Assembly (NCBI RefSeq): GCF_029223285.1
Contig: NZ_JARHUJ010000001.1
Span: 1-64,000 of the forward strand
Direction: 5' to 3'
Length of the DNA: 64,000 nt
Origin: Paraflavitalea sp. CAU 1676
GTDB lineage: Bacteria > Bacteroidota > Bacteroidia > Chitinophagales > Chitinophagaceae
A program made the translations under genes and the position numbers. Positions 28,313 through 36,502 of this stretch are shown piece by piece. The notes under the pieces were generated by a model. The model was not told the origin of the DNA. It was given only the letters and a program-made list of their open reading frames with translations, and did no database searches. Numbering within the stretch: the first letter of the stretch is position 1; each line of letters starts with the position of its first letter.

Positions 28313-29293
28313 CTACAATGCTGGTTCGCGCGTGTACTTAAGTCGATATTCACCGGGCGACATACCCACTACTTTCCTGAATACATCACGGAATGCTTTG
28401 ATATCGGTATAGCCGGTATCGTACATCACTTCATTGATGGTTTTGCGCCCGTGCTCCAGTTGCTTCTTGGCTGCTTCTACTTTTACGCGCTGCAGGTATT
28501 CGAATACGGAGTTGGAAGTGGCTGATTTAAAACGACGTTCAAAGTTGCGGCGTCCCAGTGATACATGGGTGGCAATCTCATCTACTGAGATCTTTTGCTG
28601 GTAGTTCTGCTCAATGTATTCCTGGGCCTTGAGCACACTTTCGTCGCTGTGTTGCTTGTATCCCTGGAAAATGATGAACTGCGACTGGCTGGTGCGGCCC
28701 ATATCGAGTGCGAAGATCTTGGCGATCAGGATGGCGATATCCCGGCTGGCATGTTTCTCGATATAATAAAGGATGAGATTGAGGTATGAATAAGCGGCGC
28801 CGCTGGTATAGATGCCGCCTTCATCGGTCATGATCTTATCATCGACCACGGTTACGTCGGGATACATTTCCCGGAATTCGTTGACGTGTATCCAATGGGT
28901 TGCGCAACTGCGGCCGCGCAGTAAGCCGGTAGAGCCCAGTAGAAAGGCACCTGTACACAGGCTCATCACCTCGGCGCCTTTGGTGTATTGGTCCACGATC
29001 CAGGGCACCAGCCCCTGGTTGATTTCAACACTTTTAAAAATATCTCCATGCAAGGCGGGAATAATAACCAGGTCAGACCTGAAGTCATCGGTGATCAGGT
29101 AATTGGGGTGAATGCTGAAGAAGTTCTGCTTCATGAACTGGCTGTGGTGTTTACCAACCAGTTGAAAATGGAAAAGGGGTGGCTTGCCGGCGCGCTGGCT
29201 GGCTTTATTCACCTCGGCGAATATATGGTGTATCCCTTCTACATTCGTGAGGCTTATATCTCCCTCAGGTATCAGGACAGATATATGTTTCAT
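28313..29293 (-). CDS. GlxA-family transcriptional regulator (DJ-1/PfpI plus AraC)
   Basis: 326 residues in two parts. The N-terminal DJ-1/PfpI-like domain (1-190) has the nucleophile-elbow-like MSLCTGAFLLGSTGLLRG with a Cys. The C-terminal AraC/XylS domain (about 215-320) has two helix-turn-helices (KISVDEIATHVSLGRRNFER and TINEVMYDTGYTDIKAFRDV), followed by the family-typical GMSPGEYR. GlxA-type proteins are usually activators sensing small metabolites, and no target is evident nearby. An inverted repeat 20 bases upstream may be an autoregulatory site. Confidence 0.92.
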   Translation of the reverse strand: MKHISVLIPEGDISLTNVEGIHHIFAEVNKASQRAGKPPLFHFQLVGKHHSQFMKQNFFSIHPNYLITDDFRSDLVIIPALHGDIFKSVEINQGLVPWIVDQYTKGAEVMSLCTGAFLLGSTGLLRGRSCATHWIHVNEFREMYPDVTVVDDKIMTDEGGIYTSGAAYSYLNLILYYIEKHASRDIAILIAKIFALDMGRTSQSQFIIFQGYKQHSDESVLKAQEYIEQNYQQKISVDEIATHVSLGRRNFERRFKSATSNSVFEYLQRVKVEAAKKQLEHGRKTINEVMYDTGYTDIKAFRDVFRKVVGMSPGEYRLKYTREPAL

Positions 29294-29313
29294 GTAGTAA
29301 AATTAAGCGTTCG

Positions 29314-29330
29314 CGTAGGTTATGCCTACG
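29314..29330. promoter_or_regulatory. Inverted repeat upstream of the GlxA-type regulator
   Basis: CGTAGG-TTATG-CCTACG is a perfect 6-base inverted repeat 20 bases before the start codon at 29293. Its position suits an operator. Confidence 0.3.
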
Positions 29331-29524
29331 ATGGAGTGATGAAAGTCGCTTTTGGCCTTTCCCATCTGGTATTCGCTCTATATCAAGATAAGGCAGGGAT
29401 CGTGCCAGTGATGAAGCATCACGAAAAAAGTGATGAAGTGTATTATTTCAGGCGGTTGGGGTAACTTGATTTTGAACTACTTTGATGATCCTGCTGTTTA
29501 GGGGCAGGTAATCAAACTAAGTCA

Positions 29525-29758
29525 ATGACAGGGCCTTTCGGGCGCCTCGCCTACACGCATTTGAGTTCTGTGTCGAGGCTGGCCGACAGGCCGGAAAACT
29601 ATTCGCAATTCCTGTTTATGATGAAGCCGGTCGATGGAGGAACGGAGCTACATCTAAGGATCACCCAATTCCCCACCGAGGTGATCTACCATCATTTAAG
29701 GTTTTACTGGCTGGTATCGATGGAGAAGATCAGGCAGTTTGCTGAGCAATCAGGGTAG
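29525..29758 (+). pseudogene. C-terminal remnant of an SRPBCC/AHSA1-like gene
   Basis: The 77-residue frame begins MTGPFGRLAYTHLSSVSR and ends with LHLRITQFPTEVIYHHLRFY and a closing helix. This looks like the last two or three strands plus the C-terminal helix of an AHSA1-like SRPBCC protein, which needs about 140-160 residues for the whole fold. The 230 bases upstream show no matching N-terminal half in any plus frame. A 5' deletion is therefore more likely than a frameshift. It is unrelated in detail to the intact SRPBCC gene at 6075. Confidence 0.5.
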
Positions 29759-29763
29759 CGGGG

Positions 29764-30657
29764 CTAGTCCCACGGCATTTTAACCCAGGGGCTGTTGGCA
29801 TCGGTGAGCAACAGGTTCATCCCCTCCATCATATCTACAAATTCTTCTTCGTCGATCCCATTCCACACACAGCGGGCAAACTGGTAAGATACAGAAAGTT
29901 GCTTCCAGGAATTGTACATACTGCGGATAGGTCCCACACAGCGGAGGATATAGCCCATTGCTTCGCCTTGGGTGAGGTAACCGGCATCGAAGCTGCCGCG
30001 GCTGAGGTTGATGATGCGGGCAAAATCCCAGATTAGCATTTCGGGTTGCGTGTCTTTGCTGATGAGCTTGCGCTCCTGGAAGAGCTCGAGCGCGTCGCGC
30101 ATATTGCGGAGCCGCTGTAAAGCGGTCTCTTCCTCCATTTCGTCTTTCACGACATGGTCGCGCAGGAAAGCCTTACTTTCCTTGATCGAAACGGTGTTCA
30201 TGGCCTGCCAGATGATATCGAACTGGATACGGTGGCCTTCGGTAAAAAGCCATTCGATGGTTTCCTGCGCTTCTTCCTTACTGTCGATATCCCACCATTG
30301 GGAAAGCATGTTGCGGCACTCCTGGCGGCTGAACCCGGTCGTGAGGTCGTTGAGGTATTGACCATTGAGCAGGGCAAGATCGGCTCCGCAGGCAAGGGCC
30401 CATAGTTCCTGGTTCGATAGCTGGCTATCGGGATTCAACAGGATGGCCGGCGTATCGTCGTCTGTGTCGCTCGCATCGTTGTTGAATAGGGTATTGAACT
30501 GCTGCATTTGCTGGCCAAACTGGTTGAGCTGACCGGCCCACTGGCTGGAGAACTGCATTGACTGTTCCAGTTGCTGTTTATACATAGCAATGGTATCGTC
30601 GGAAAGGCCCATCGCTTTGAGCGATTGCAAGTATTGATCAATGGCGTTTTTGTCCAT
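29764..30657 (-). CDS. DUF1266 domain protein
   Basis: 297 residues from the ATG at 30657; upstream in-frame starts exist, but the N-terminal helix MDKNAIDQYLQSLKAMGLSD makes this start most natural. The first 100 residues are Gln/Met-rich and helical. The C-terminal about 190 residues match the DUF1266 pattern: LSNQELWALACGADLALLNG, then LIWDFARIINLSRGSFDAGY, then the closing Trp-rich segment around SYQFARCVWNG. DUF1266 proteins have no established biochemical role, although some relatives appear in toxin or contact-dependent contexts. It lies five bases after the SRPBCC remnant, convergently. Confidence 0.7.
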   Translation of the reverse strand: MDKNAIDQYLQSLKAMGLSDDTIAMYKQQLEQSMQFSSQWAGQLNQFGQQMQQFNTLFNNDASDTDDDTPAILLNPDSQLSNQELWALACGADLALLNGQYLNDLTTGFSRQECRNMLSQWWDIDSKEEAQETIEWLFTEGHRIQFDIIWQAMNTVSIKESKAFLRDHVVKDEMEEETALQRLRNMRDALELFQERKLISKDTQPEMLIWDFARIINLSRGSFDAGYLTQGEAMGYILRCVGPIRSMYNSWKQLSVSYQFARCVWNGIDEEEFVDMMEGMNLLLTDANSPWVKMPWD

Positions 30658-30762
30658 AAGGAAGGGTTTGCGATTGAAGGCAAAATTCATACCACAGAGC
30701 CGGATTAAACCCTGTGATCTAACTACATCCATAGTAATACGTCTAATCTTCCAGTTAAGTAT

Positions 30763-30861
30763 ATGGCTACCGGTAAAAAAAGGGCAATTGCCCAAAAGCA
30801 GTCGTCAGGCGTTAAAAAGCGTGGGCGAAAGATGGTAAAGTCTATTGGGAGCACGCAATGA
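30763..30861 (+). CDS. Possible small basic protein (32 residues)
   Basis: ATG to TGA, 32 codons. Very basic (MATGKKRAIAQKQSSGVKKR and a further Arg/Lys stretch), like a nucleic-acid-binding tail. The stop overlaps the start of the next small frame. It sits in the gap between two minus-strand genes. No family is recognised and chance is possible. Confidence 0.25.
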   Translation: MATGKKRAIAQKQSSGVKKRGRKMVKSIGSTQ

Positions 30862-30983
30862 ATTACGGGCCGATCCCCAATGCCAGGATACTATTGGAGC
30901 ACAAAGGCTGCGGCAGCCCTGTGATCAGTGGCCGGGGTGTTGAAGGATTGATGCTGGAGTTTGGTTTTATTCCGCAGGTATAG
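30858..30983 (+). CDS. Possible small protein (41 residues)
   Basis: Its ATG overlaps the preceding TGA as ATGA, the arrangement of translationally coupled genes. The product begins MNYGPIPNARILLEHKGCGS and ends LMLEFGFIPQV. The last 17 bases overlap the 3' end of the opposite-strand terpene-synthase-like gene. No homologue is recognised. Confidence 0.25.
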   Translation: MNYGPIPNARILLEHKGCGSPVISGRGVEGLMLEFGFIPQV

Positions 30984-32121
30984 GGGAAGCGATGGTGGTG
31001 GTGCCTGACGTTTGCGATGCTGCGGAAAAGGCGGGGCGGTTAGGGTTGTGGGAGAACGGCGTTTGGGCATGGTGATAATTGGAGAAGCGGCGAACGAGCC
31101 TGGCCCATTTGATCAGTTGAGGTATCGTGTCCATATCGCATACCAATGTTTTACGGCTTAAGGTCTTCAGTTCGGCCATCGTGCTGATCTTGGTGGTAGC
31201 CTGCTTAAGCTGCTGAAGCGACAACCAGCCCATGGCATGCAAGGCGTGAATGGTAATGGCAAAGTTGGCTTTTGCTGTTGGATTATAGGATAGCTGCGAT
31301 AACTGCTGATTGATAAACGACATTTCATCGAGGAATAGCTGTTGCAGCTCATCGTATTTGCGATACAGGTTGGGCAGGGTGTAAATGCCGTTGTGGGTAT
31401 CTTTCCATACATCAAACGCGTCGTTCACCAATTGCATGAGTCCGGCCAGGGCATACAGCATGGGCTGCATGGGCGGCGGCGGATAATGGTCGAGCGTATC
31501 GTAGAACAATTGAAGGCTGTAATAACTTTTGTTGTAGGTGATGTCGTATAGGTCCCTCTCGCTGATGCCTTCGTCCAGCTGCTTCAGTGATTCTTTCTCC
31601 CAATGGGTTCCTTCCAGCAAATGTTGGATGAACAGATCACGCCGGGGCACACCACGAAGCAATTCGATATACAGTTCCCGGACCAGTTGATCGGTTTCGC
31701 CCGATGGTGTATGCTGTTCGGGATGGGTGACCAACTTTGTAATGGTTTCATAGGGCAAGAGCCGGTCGTCGAAGAGGTCATCAAACAATGGCATGAAAAG
31801 GCTCAGGAGCAGTATGTTCTTATGTTCTTTTTCTGATAGCTCCTGCCCCGTGAGCTGGTAGAAGTTTTCACAGATCACATTCAGGGCCAGTTGCCAGTAT
31901 TTGGTGAAGCGTTGAAGCTGTTTGGGCGATAAGTATGGCTGCTTGGCCAATACCGCCGCTGGCAATGCGGCTCGCAGTTTGTCGGCGAACTGACGTTCCT
32001 GGGTTTTGAGCTTGCGTTGCAAGCTCACGAGCCGGCGAAGCACGCGCCATAGGCTGACGGGTTCAGGTATGCTGAATTGCACGCCTGTATGGTCAACAAC
32101 GCCAGGCCGGTTTGCTGTCAT
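30967..32121 (-). CDS. Class I isoprenoid biosynthesis / terpene-synthase-like protein
   Basis: 384 residues, all-helical in appearance. It carries the two metal-binding signatures of class I prenyl-diphosphate enzymes at the right distance. The Asp-rich motif DDLFDD is at 114-119, ending a hydrophobic helix (LLLSLFMPLFDDLFDD). An NSE/DTE-like motif N233-D234-x2-D237-x3-D241 (LVNDAFDVWKD) lies about 115 residues later, with Asp in the Ser/Thr and Glu positions. The fold therefore suggests ionisation of a prenyl diphosphate or a phytoene/squalene-synthase-like condensation. The C-terminal 60 residues are low-complexity Ser/Thr/Pro/Ala. No isoprenoid genes are adjacent. Product and substrate are unknown. 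Confidence 0.62.
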   Translation of the reverse strand: MTANRPGVVDHTGVQFSIPEPVSLWRVLRRLVSLQRKLKTQERQFADKLRAALPAAVLAKQPYLSPKQLQRFTKYWQLALNVICENFYQLTGQELSEKEHKNILLLSLFMPLFDDLFDDRLLPYETITKLVTHPEQHTPSGETDQLVRELYIELLRGVPRRDLFIQHLLEGTHWEKESLKQLDEGISERDLYDITYNKSYYSLQLFYDTLDHYPPPPMQPMLYALAGLMQLVNDAFDVWKDTHNGIYTLPNLYRKYDELQQLFLDEMSFINQQLSQLSYNPTAKANFAITIHALHAMGWLSLQQLKQATTKISTMAELKTLSRKTLVCDMDTIPQLIKWARLVRRFSNYHHAQTPFSHNPNRPAFSAASQTSGTTTIASPIPAE

Positions 32122-32259
32122 TAGGTTTTGTGTTTGGGCAGACTAAAATAAGAAGTATTAAGGTTATAGAAATGTGTTTATGCGTGAAATGGTGGGGCGA
32201 AGGAGCAGAAGGCAGCCTTTTATGTCCTTCAAGCGCCTTGCAGCGGCGGTTAGCAGGTA

Positions 32260-33267
32260 TTAGAAAGTAATGACCACCTTTCCGAAAGCCTTGCCCGATT
32301 TAAACCGGTGAAAAGCTTCCTGCACTTGATCGAGCGGATAAACGCTATCAATGACCGGCTTAAAGTGATTCTTTTCGATGGCCTGTACGAAGTCGCTCAA
32401 CTCCTCGGCGTTGCCAACTGAATAGGCTTGCAGGCGCACATAGTTGGTGATCAGGGGTATCAGGTCAATCGATAGCCTGGTACCTGTCATCAGCCCAATC
32501 AGTCCTACAAATCCGTGTTGCTTTACCGACAGAATGCTTTGTTCTATGGTATCCGTGCCGGCTACATCCAGCGTTACATCGACGCCGATACCGCCGTTAA
32601 TACGCTTTACTTCTTTACTCCATTCGGGAAATTCTTTGTAGTTGATCACCTCATCGGCGCCAAGCTTCTTCAGCTTTTGTTCTTTTTCCTTGCTGCCGGT
32701 GGTGGCGATTACTTTAAGGCCGAAGAGTTTGGCGATCTGCAGGGCAAACAAAGAAACGCCGCCGCTGCCCTGGATCAATATGGTTTGCCCGGCACGGATC
32801 TGGGCCTGCTCCACGAGGATGGTCCACACGGTGAGGCCGCCAACCGGCAAGGGTGCAGCTTCCGCATCGGTTAGTGTGGCGGGAGTCCGCACGAGGGTAT
32901 TCTCGGGCTGTACCGTGAATTCGGACAATAGCCCTGGTCGCGAAAAAGCAGTTCTCCATTGGTCGTGGTAGGGCGTATTTCTACCGGCCTCCCAGCGGCC
33001 AATGAAGGGGATGAGCACCCGATCACCTTTCTTCCACCGCGTTACCTGTGCGCCCACTTCTTCCACAATGCCTACACCTTCCGAAACGGGTACATGGGGA
33101 AGCTGAATGCCAAAGGGTATCCTGTTTTCCACTACCAGCAGATCATGAAACTCGAGGGCAACGGCCGTGGTTCGCACCAGCACTTCATTGCCGGCGGGAA
33201 TGGGAGCAGGAATATCCCTAAGGTGCAAATGCTCAATGCCAAACTGTTCGAGTTGAATTGCTTTCAT
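32260..33267 (-). CDS. Zinc-independent MDR-family NAD(P)-dependent oxidoreductase
   Basis: 335 residues of the medium-chain dehydrogenase/reductase fold, quinone-oxidoreductase-like. The GroES-like N-terminal domain lacks the Cys/His ligands of zinc alcohol dehydrogenases (VALEFHDLLVVENR where a Cys-His pair would be). The Rossmann domain has ILIQGSGGVSLFALQIAKLF and a following ATTGSKEKEQKLKKLGADEV strand-helix. The C-terminal KSGKAFGKVVI is typical. It likely reduces enones, quinones or aldehydes with NADPH. It is a single gene with 138 bases between its stop and the terpene-synthase-like gene. Confidence 0.88.
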   Translation of the reverse strand: MKAIQLEQFGIEHLHLRDIPAPIPAGNEVLVRTTAVALEFHDLLVVENRIPFGIQLPHVPVSEGVGIVEEVGAQVTRWKKGDRVLIPFIGRWEAGRNTPYHDQWRTAFSRPGLLSEFTVQPENTLVRTPATLTDAEAAPLPVGGLTVWTILVEQAQIRAGQTILIQGSGGVSLFALQIAKLFGLKVIATTGSKEKEQKLKKLGADEVINYKEFPEWSKEVKRINGGIGVDVTLDVAGTDTIEQSILSVKQHGFVGLIGLMTGTRLSIDLIPLITNYVRLQAYSVGNAEELSDFVQAIEKNHFKPVIDSVYPLDQVQEAFHRFKSGKAFGKVVITF

Positions 33268-33537
33268 GGAGTGAATGTTTTATATGGCAAAGCTAGGGTC
33301 TGAAAGGGCCTGTCCGGAGGGGGTAGATGGACTTTAGTGCGGGCGAATCTGGACTATCCTGGCCGCGTGTCAGGGCCGGGTTGTGATACGGGTATCCCGA
33401 TATATAGTAACGCGCTTCGTTAAATGATGAAATACAGTAAAAGGGCCTCGGGTGCTTTGGCGGCAATTAGCTGGAAGTTAAGCGGTTAGTGTTTGGCGCG
33501 TGAGTTGATTTACAAGAGGCATCAGAAAACGACGCAC

Positions 33538-33876
33538 ATGCAAACAGGAAACGCCACTACCAGAGAATTGTTATTTATGGAAACGTTGAATGAGCTGAAG
33601 CGTGCAGGATATGAGCTGGAGTTCAGAAGGGAAACTACTTGTCTGTATTGTATGGAATTGCAATGGTGGGTAATGCCAGACAAATTCAAGGTTGACGAGT
33701 CATTCTATTTCGAAAGCGTGTTGAACCCCGATGCCGGCCGGATGCTTTATGCCATTTCGTTATCGCATGGGCTGAAAGGGTTTCTGATAGATACCTGTGA
33801 TGTTTACGCGGATAATATCAGCCCGGAATTGCTACACAAGTTACAACTGATCAAGCCTGCTATGAAGGCATTATAG
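33538..33876 (+). CDS. Small conserved Bacteroidota protein, copy 1
   Basis: About 112 residues from the ATG at 33538 (the ATG at 33577 gives 99). It shares an aligned core with the next gene: CLYC, then a P-x-x-F-x-V-D-E strand, FE-x4-NPD, LYAIS, then KG-x-L-x-D and a closing helix with KL. Relatives are often labelled phosphoribosylpyrophosphate synthetase, which I do not accept: PRPP synthetases are about 300 residues and their loops are absent. The CxxC pair could bind metal or be redox-active. The two copies lie 47 bases apart. Confidence 0.6.
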   Translation: MQTGNATTRELLFMETLNELKRAGYELEFRRETTCLYCMELQWWVMPDKFKVDESFYFESVLNPDAGRMLYAISLSHGLKGFLIDTCDVYADNISPELLHKLQLIKPAMKAL

Positions 33877-33923
33877 ATGAAGAAGTACAAAGGAAATTAT
33901 TCACCTGGTAAAATTTTAGGCAT

Positions 33924-34235
33924 ATGGAAAATTATGAAACACTCGTGGATGCATTAGACAAACTAAAGGAAAGGGGCTACGATGCCGACTTCGCAACGCA
34001 GTCGGTATGCCTCTATTGCGGAGATCTGGACATCAGGCTCGATCCGGAAGACTTTCATGTTGATGAAATATACCGGTTTGAAGGCGATTCGAACCCGGAC
34101 GACAATACGGTGCTGTACGCCATATCCTCCGCTACAGGGGTAAAGGGCACGTTGGTGGATTCGTATGGTGCCTATGCGGGAACATTGAGTTTCGACATGG
34201 CGCAAAAGTTAAGGCCCGCTGCACCCAGTGTTTAG
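33924..34235 (+). CDS. Small conserved Bacteroidota protein, copy 2
   Basis: 103 residues, a paralogue of the preceding gene with the same ordered blocks (CLYCGDLDIRLDPEDFHVDE, FEGDSNPDDNTVLYAISSAT, VKGTLVDSYGAYAG). It keeps the acidic, cytosolic character of the group and starts MENYETLVDALDKLKERGYD, the commonest N-terminus of the family. A recent tandem duplication is likely, and copy 1 is the more diverged at its N-terminus. Function unknown. It lies 66 bases before the peroxiredoxin gene. Confidence 0.65.
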   Translation: MENYETLVDALDKLKERGYDADFATQSVCLYCGDLDIRLDPEDFHVDEIYRFEGDSNPDDNTVLYAISSATGVKGTLVDSYGAYAGTLSFDMAQKLRPAAPSV

Positions 34236-34301
34236 TAGCAGGGGCACAACAATTGCTGCCCCGTAAAGGATCGATTTGTATCAAGTATAAAATTATAATA
34301 C

Positions 34302-34799
34302 ATGTTAACAATTGGAAGCGTTGCGCCGGATTTCGAACTGTATGCTAAGCCCGATCAAAAGGTTCGCCTCAGTGGGTTAAGAGGCAAGAACGTGATCCTG
34401 GCATTTTATCCCGCCGATTGGAGCCCTGTGTGCGGCAACCAGATGAGCCTGTACAATGAGATGGAGTCGTTTTTTATTCGGCAGAATGCCCAGCTGGTGG
34501 GCATATCGGTAGACAGCCGGTGGTGCCATACGGCATTTGCCGAGCAAAACAAGTTTGGGTTTCCCTTACTCGCCGATTTTGAGCCCAAGGGCGCTGTTTC
34601 AAAAGTATATGAAGCTTATGACGAGGGAACGGGTGAATGCCGGCGGGCACTGTATGTAATTGATCAAAATGGGGTGATTCGGTGGAACTATCTTTCACCC
34701 ATCGATGTGAATCCTGGTGCCGACGGAATTCTGAATGCATTAGAACAGATCAATAAATCAACTACAAATGACAACACAATTAATACCGCTGGTAAATAG
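34302..34799 (+). CDS. Peroxiredoxin (AhpC/TSA family)
   Basis: 165 residues with the thioredoxin-like peroxiredoxin fold: GSVAPDFEL start, VILAFYPADWSPVCGNQM with peroxidatic Cys44, GISVDSRWCHTAF, FPLLAD and YVIDQNGVIRW. The active-site motif is P-x-x-x-S-x-x-C; the usual Thr is Ser41, a conservative change that can still hold the peroxide. It reduces hydroperoxides in the cytoplasm. It overlaps the DsbA-like gene by 32 bases, so a disulfide-handling partner is produced with it. Confidence 0.92.
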   Translation: MLTIGSVAPDFELYAKPDQKVRLSGLRGKNVILAFYPADWSPVCGNQMSLYNEMESFFIRQNAQLVGISVDSRWCHTAFAEQNKFGFPLLADFEPKGAVSKVYEAYDEGTGECRRALYVIDQNGVIRWNYLSPIDVNPGADGILNALEQINKSTTNDNTINTAGK

Positions 34800-35313
34800 C
34801 AACGATCATGTAAGCGGTGAGGGCAGCGCAGTGATCGAAGTAGTGGAATATGGCGATTACCAATGTCCCTATTGCGGCCGGGCCTATCCGATCATTAAAA
34901 GCATCCAGGAGCGGCTGGGACCTCAGCTGAGGTTTGTATTCAGGAATTTTCCGTTGTCTAAGATACATCCTCATGCTTTTCTTGCGGCTGTTGCTACCGA
35001 AGCGGCCGGTTTGCAGGATAAATTCTGGGAGATGCACGATATCGTTTTTGAGAACCAGCATTCATTGGAGTTAAGCAGCTTGTACCAGATGGCGGATATT
35101 ATCGGGCTTGACCGGGAGCGATTCAGTAATGACATACAACAACAGGAGTTGATTGAAAAGGTGGAAAAGGATTTTGAAAGCGGTATAAGAAGCGGGGTAA
35201 ATGGAACACCCACCTTTTTCATCAACGGAAGGAAATACGATGGCAGTTGGGAAGAAGCCGAGCTATATCAGTATTTGAAAAACCTGCACGCTAAACCATC
35301 CATGGAGGAGTAG
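34768..35313 (+). CDS. DsbA-family thioredoxin-fold protein, cytoplasmic
   Basis: 181 residues: CPYC at 33-36 in YGDYQCPYCGRAYP, a helical insertion, and the cis-Pro loop GVNGTPTFFINGR. There is no signal peptide, so unlike classical DsbA it should act in the cytoplasm, perhaps reducing the peroxiredoxin or as a 2-hydroxychromene-isomerase/FrnE-like oxidoreductase. It starts 32 bases inside the peroxiredoxin gene, and the bestrophin gene begins three bases after its stop. These spacings define one operon. Confidence 0.88.
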   Translation: MTTQLIPLVNSNDHVSGEGSAVIEVVEYGDYQCPYCGRAYPIIKSIQERLGPQLRFVFRNFPLSKIHPHAFLAAVATEAAGLQDKFWEMHDIVFENQHSLELSSLYQMADIIGLDRERFSNDIQQQELIEKVEKDFESGIRSGVNGTPTFFINGRKYDGSWEEAELYQYLKNLHAKPSMEE

Positions 35314-35316
35314 TCG

Positions 35317-36324
35317 ATGCATACTGGAAAATCATACACACTCTTTGAGTTCCTTGTTTGGACACGCAGAAACATATTTTGGCTGTTGGTGGTGGGCAGT
35401 ATTCCTACCCTATTGTATGAAGTATTTGGCATGAGGTGGTTATCCATACCCTGGCCGGTGGTGGCCATGTTGGGAACTGCTACGGCCTTCATTGTGGGGT
35501 TTAAGAACGCACAGTCATATAGCAGGACATGGGAGGCCCGGCAGGTGTGGGGAGCCGCTATTGGCGCCACACGGGCCTGGGCCATGATGTGCCGGGATTA
35601 TGTGGACGATCCCGAAAAAGCAAAGGAGGTAATATACCGTCAATTGGCCTGGCTCACGGCCTTGCGCCACCAATTGCGGGCGCACAAAGATTGGGAAACA
35701 TCGACCAGATCGTACAACAAGGAGTATACCCGTTATTATACCATTCCGGAAAGGGAAACGTCCTTGGAGAAGGATTTGTCGAAGTACCTTACTGAGGAAG
35801 AAGTGGCGGGCCTGATGCCGACGAATAACAAGGCTGTCCAGCTGTTGGGTTTGCAAAGTGCAGCCTTGAAAGGGCTGCACACCGATGGTGTGCTGGAGCA
35901 TTTCAGGTTCCTCGACATGCATACTGCATTAAGGGAGTTTTCAAGTCACCAGGGCAAGTGCGAACGGATCAAGAACTTTCCCTACCCCAGGCAGTATGCT
36001 ACTATCAACACCCTTTTCATCAGGATATTCTGCGTGTTGCTTCCGTTTGCGCTGCTGGGCGAGTTCAACGAGCTCAATGAGCAGGTGACCGGAGTATTGA
36101 GGGGCAGCATGGTGTGGTTTGTAATACCATTTAGTATGCTGGTATCCTGGGTGTATACGTCGTTGGAGCAGGTGGGAGAAAGTACGGAGAATCCGTTTGA
36201 GGCAAATCCCAATGCGGTGCCGATATCACAAATGAGTCGGGCAGTAGAGATCGATATCCGGGAAATGTTGGGCGAAACGGATCTGCCTCCGGCGCTGCAG
36301 GCCAGGAACAACATTGTATTGTAA
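35317..36324 (+). CDS. Bestrophin-family anion channel
   Basis: 335 residues of the bestrophin/UPF0187 family, a pentameric inner-membrane ion channel. Early helices FWLLVVGSIPTLLYEVFGMR and PVVAMLGTATAFIVGFKNAQSYSRTWEARQ carry the family-typical RxWEAR(xxW) element. Later helices are TLFIRIFCVLLPFALLG and MVWFVIPFSMLVSWVYTSLE. The C-terminal ENPFEANPNAVPISQMSRAV is the conserved cytosolic gasket region. Third gene of the peroxiredoxin operon, so anion flux may be tied to oxidative stress; that link is inference. Confidence 0.9.
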   Translation: MHTGKSYTLFEFLVWTRRNIFWLLVVGSIPTLLYEVFGMRWLSIPWPVVAMLGTATAFIVGFKNAQSYSRTWEARQVWGAAIGATRAWAMMCRDYVDDPEKAKEVIYRQLAWLTALRHQLRAHKDWETSTRSYNKEYTRYYTIPERETSLEKDLSKYLTEEEVAGLMPTNNKAVQLLGLQSAALKGLHTDGVLEHFRFLDMHTALREFSSHQGKCERIKNFPYPRQYATINTLFIRIFCVLLPFALLGEFNELNEQVTGVLRGSMVWFVIPFSMLVSWVYTSLEQVGESTENPFEANPNAVPISQMSRAVEIDIREMLGETDLPPALQARNNIVL

Positions 36325-36361
36325 GTCATCAGGCAGGCTATATTAATAGCATAAAGCGACA

Positions 36362-36412
36362 AGGGTGTCTGTTCTTTTTGGTATTATACCAGGAAGGAGA
36401 CACCCTGATTTT
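36362..36412 (+). terminator. Intrinsic terminator of the peroxiredoxin-bestrophin operon
   Basis: AGGGTGTCT / AGACACCCT arms enclose an interrupted inner stem (TTTTTGGTATTATACCAGGA), followed by GATTTTATT. It begins 37 bases after the bestrophin stop. Confidence 0.7.
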
Positions 36413-36502
36413 ATTGGGTAAGATGGTGAAGCAGGTGCTTAAGCATCATTAACTTTATGAGAGAAACTAGGCTGATCCTTAACTTAGTAAAACTCATAGT
36501 GT

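Noticed and set aside
33538-34235. Phosphoribosylpyrophosphate synthetase
   Set aside because: This name is attached to such small proteins in databases, but they are one third of the needed length and lack the PRPP-binding loop.
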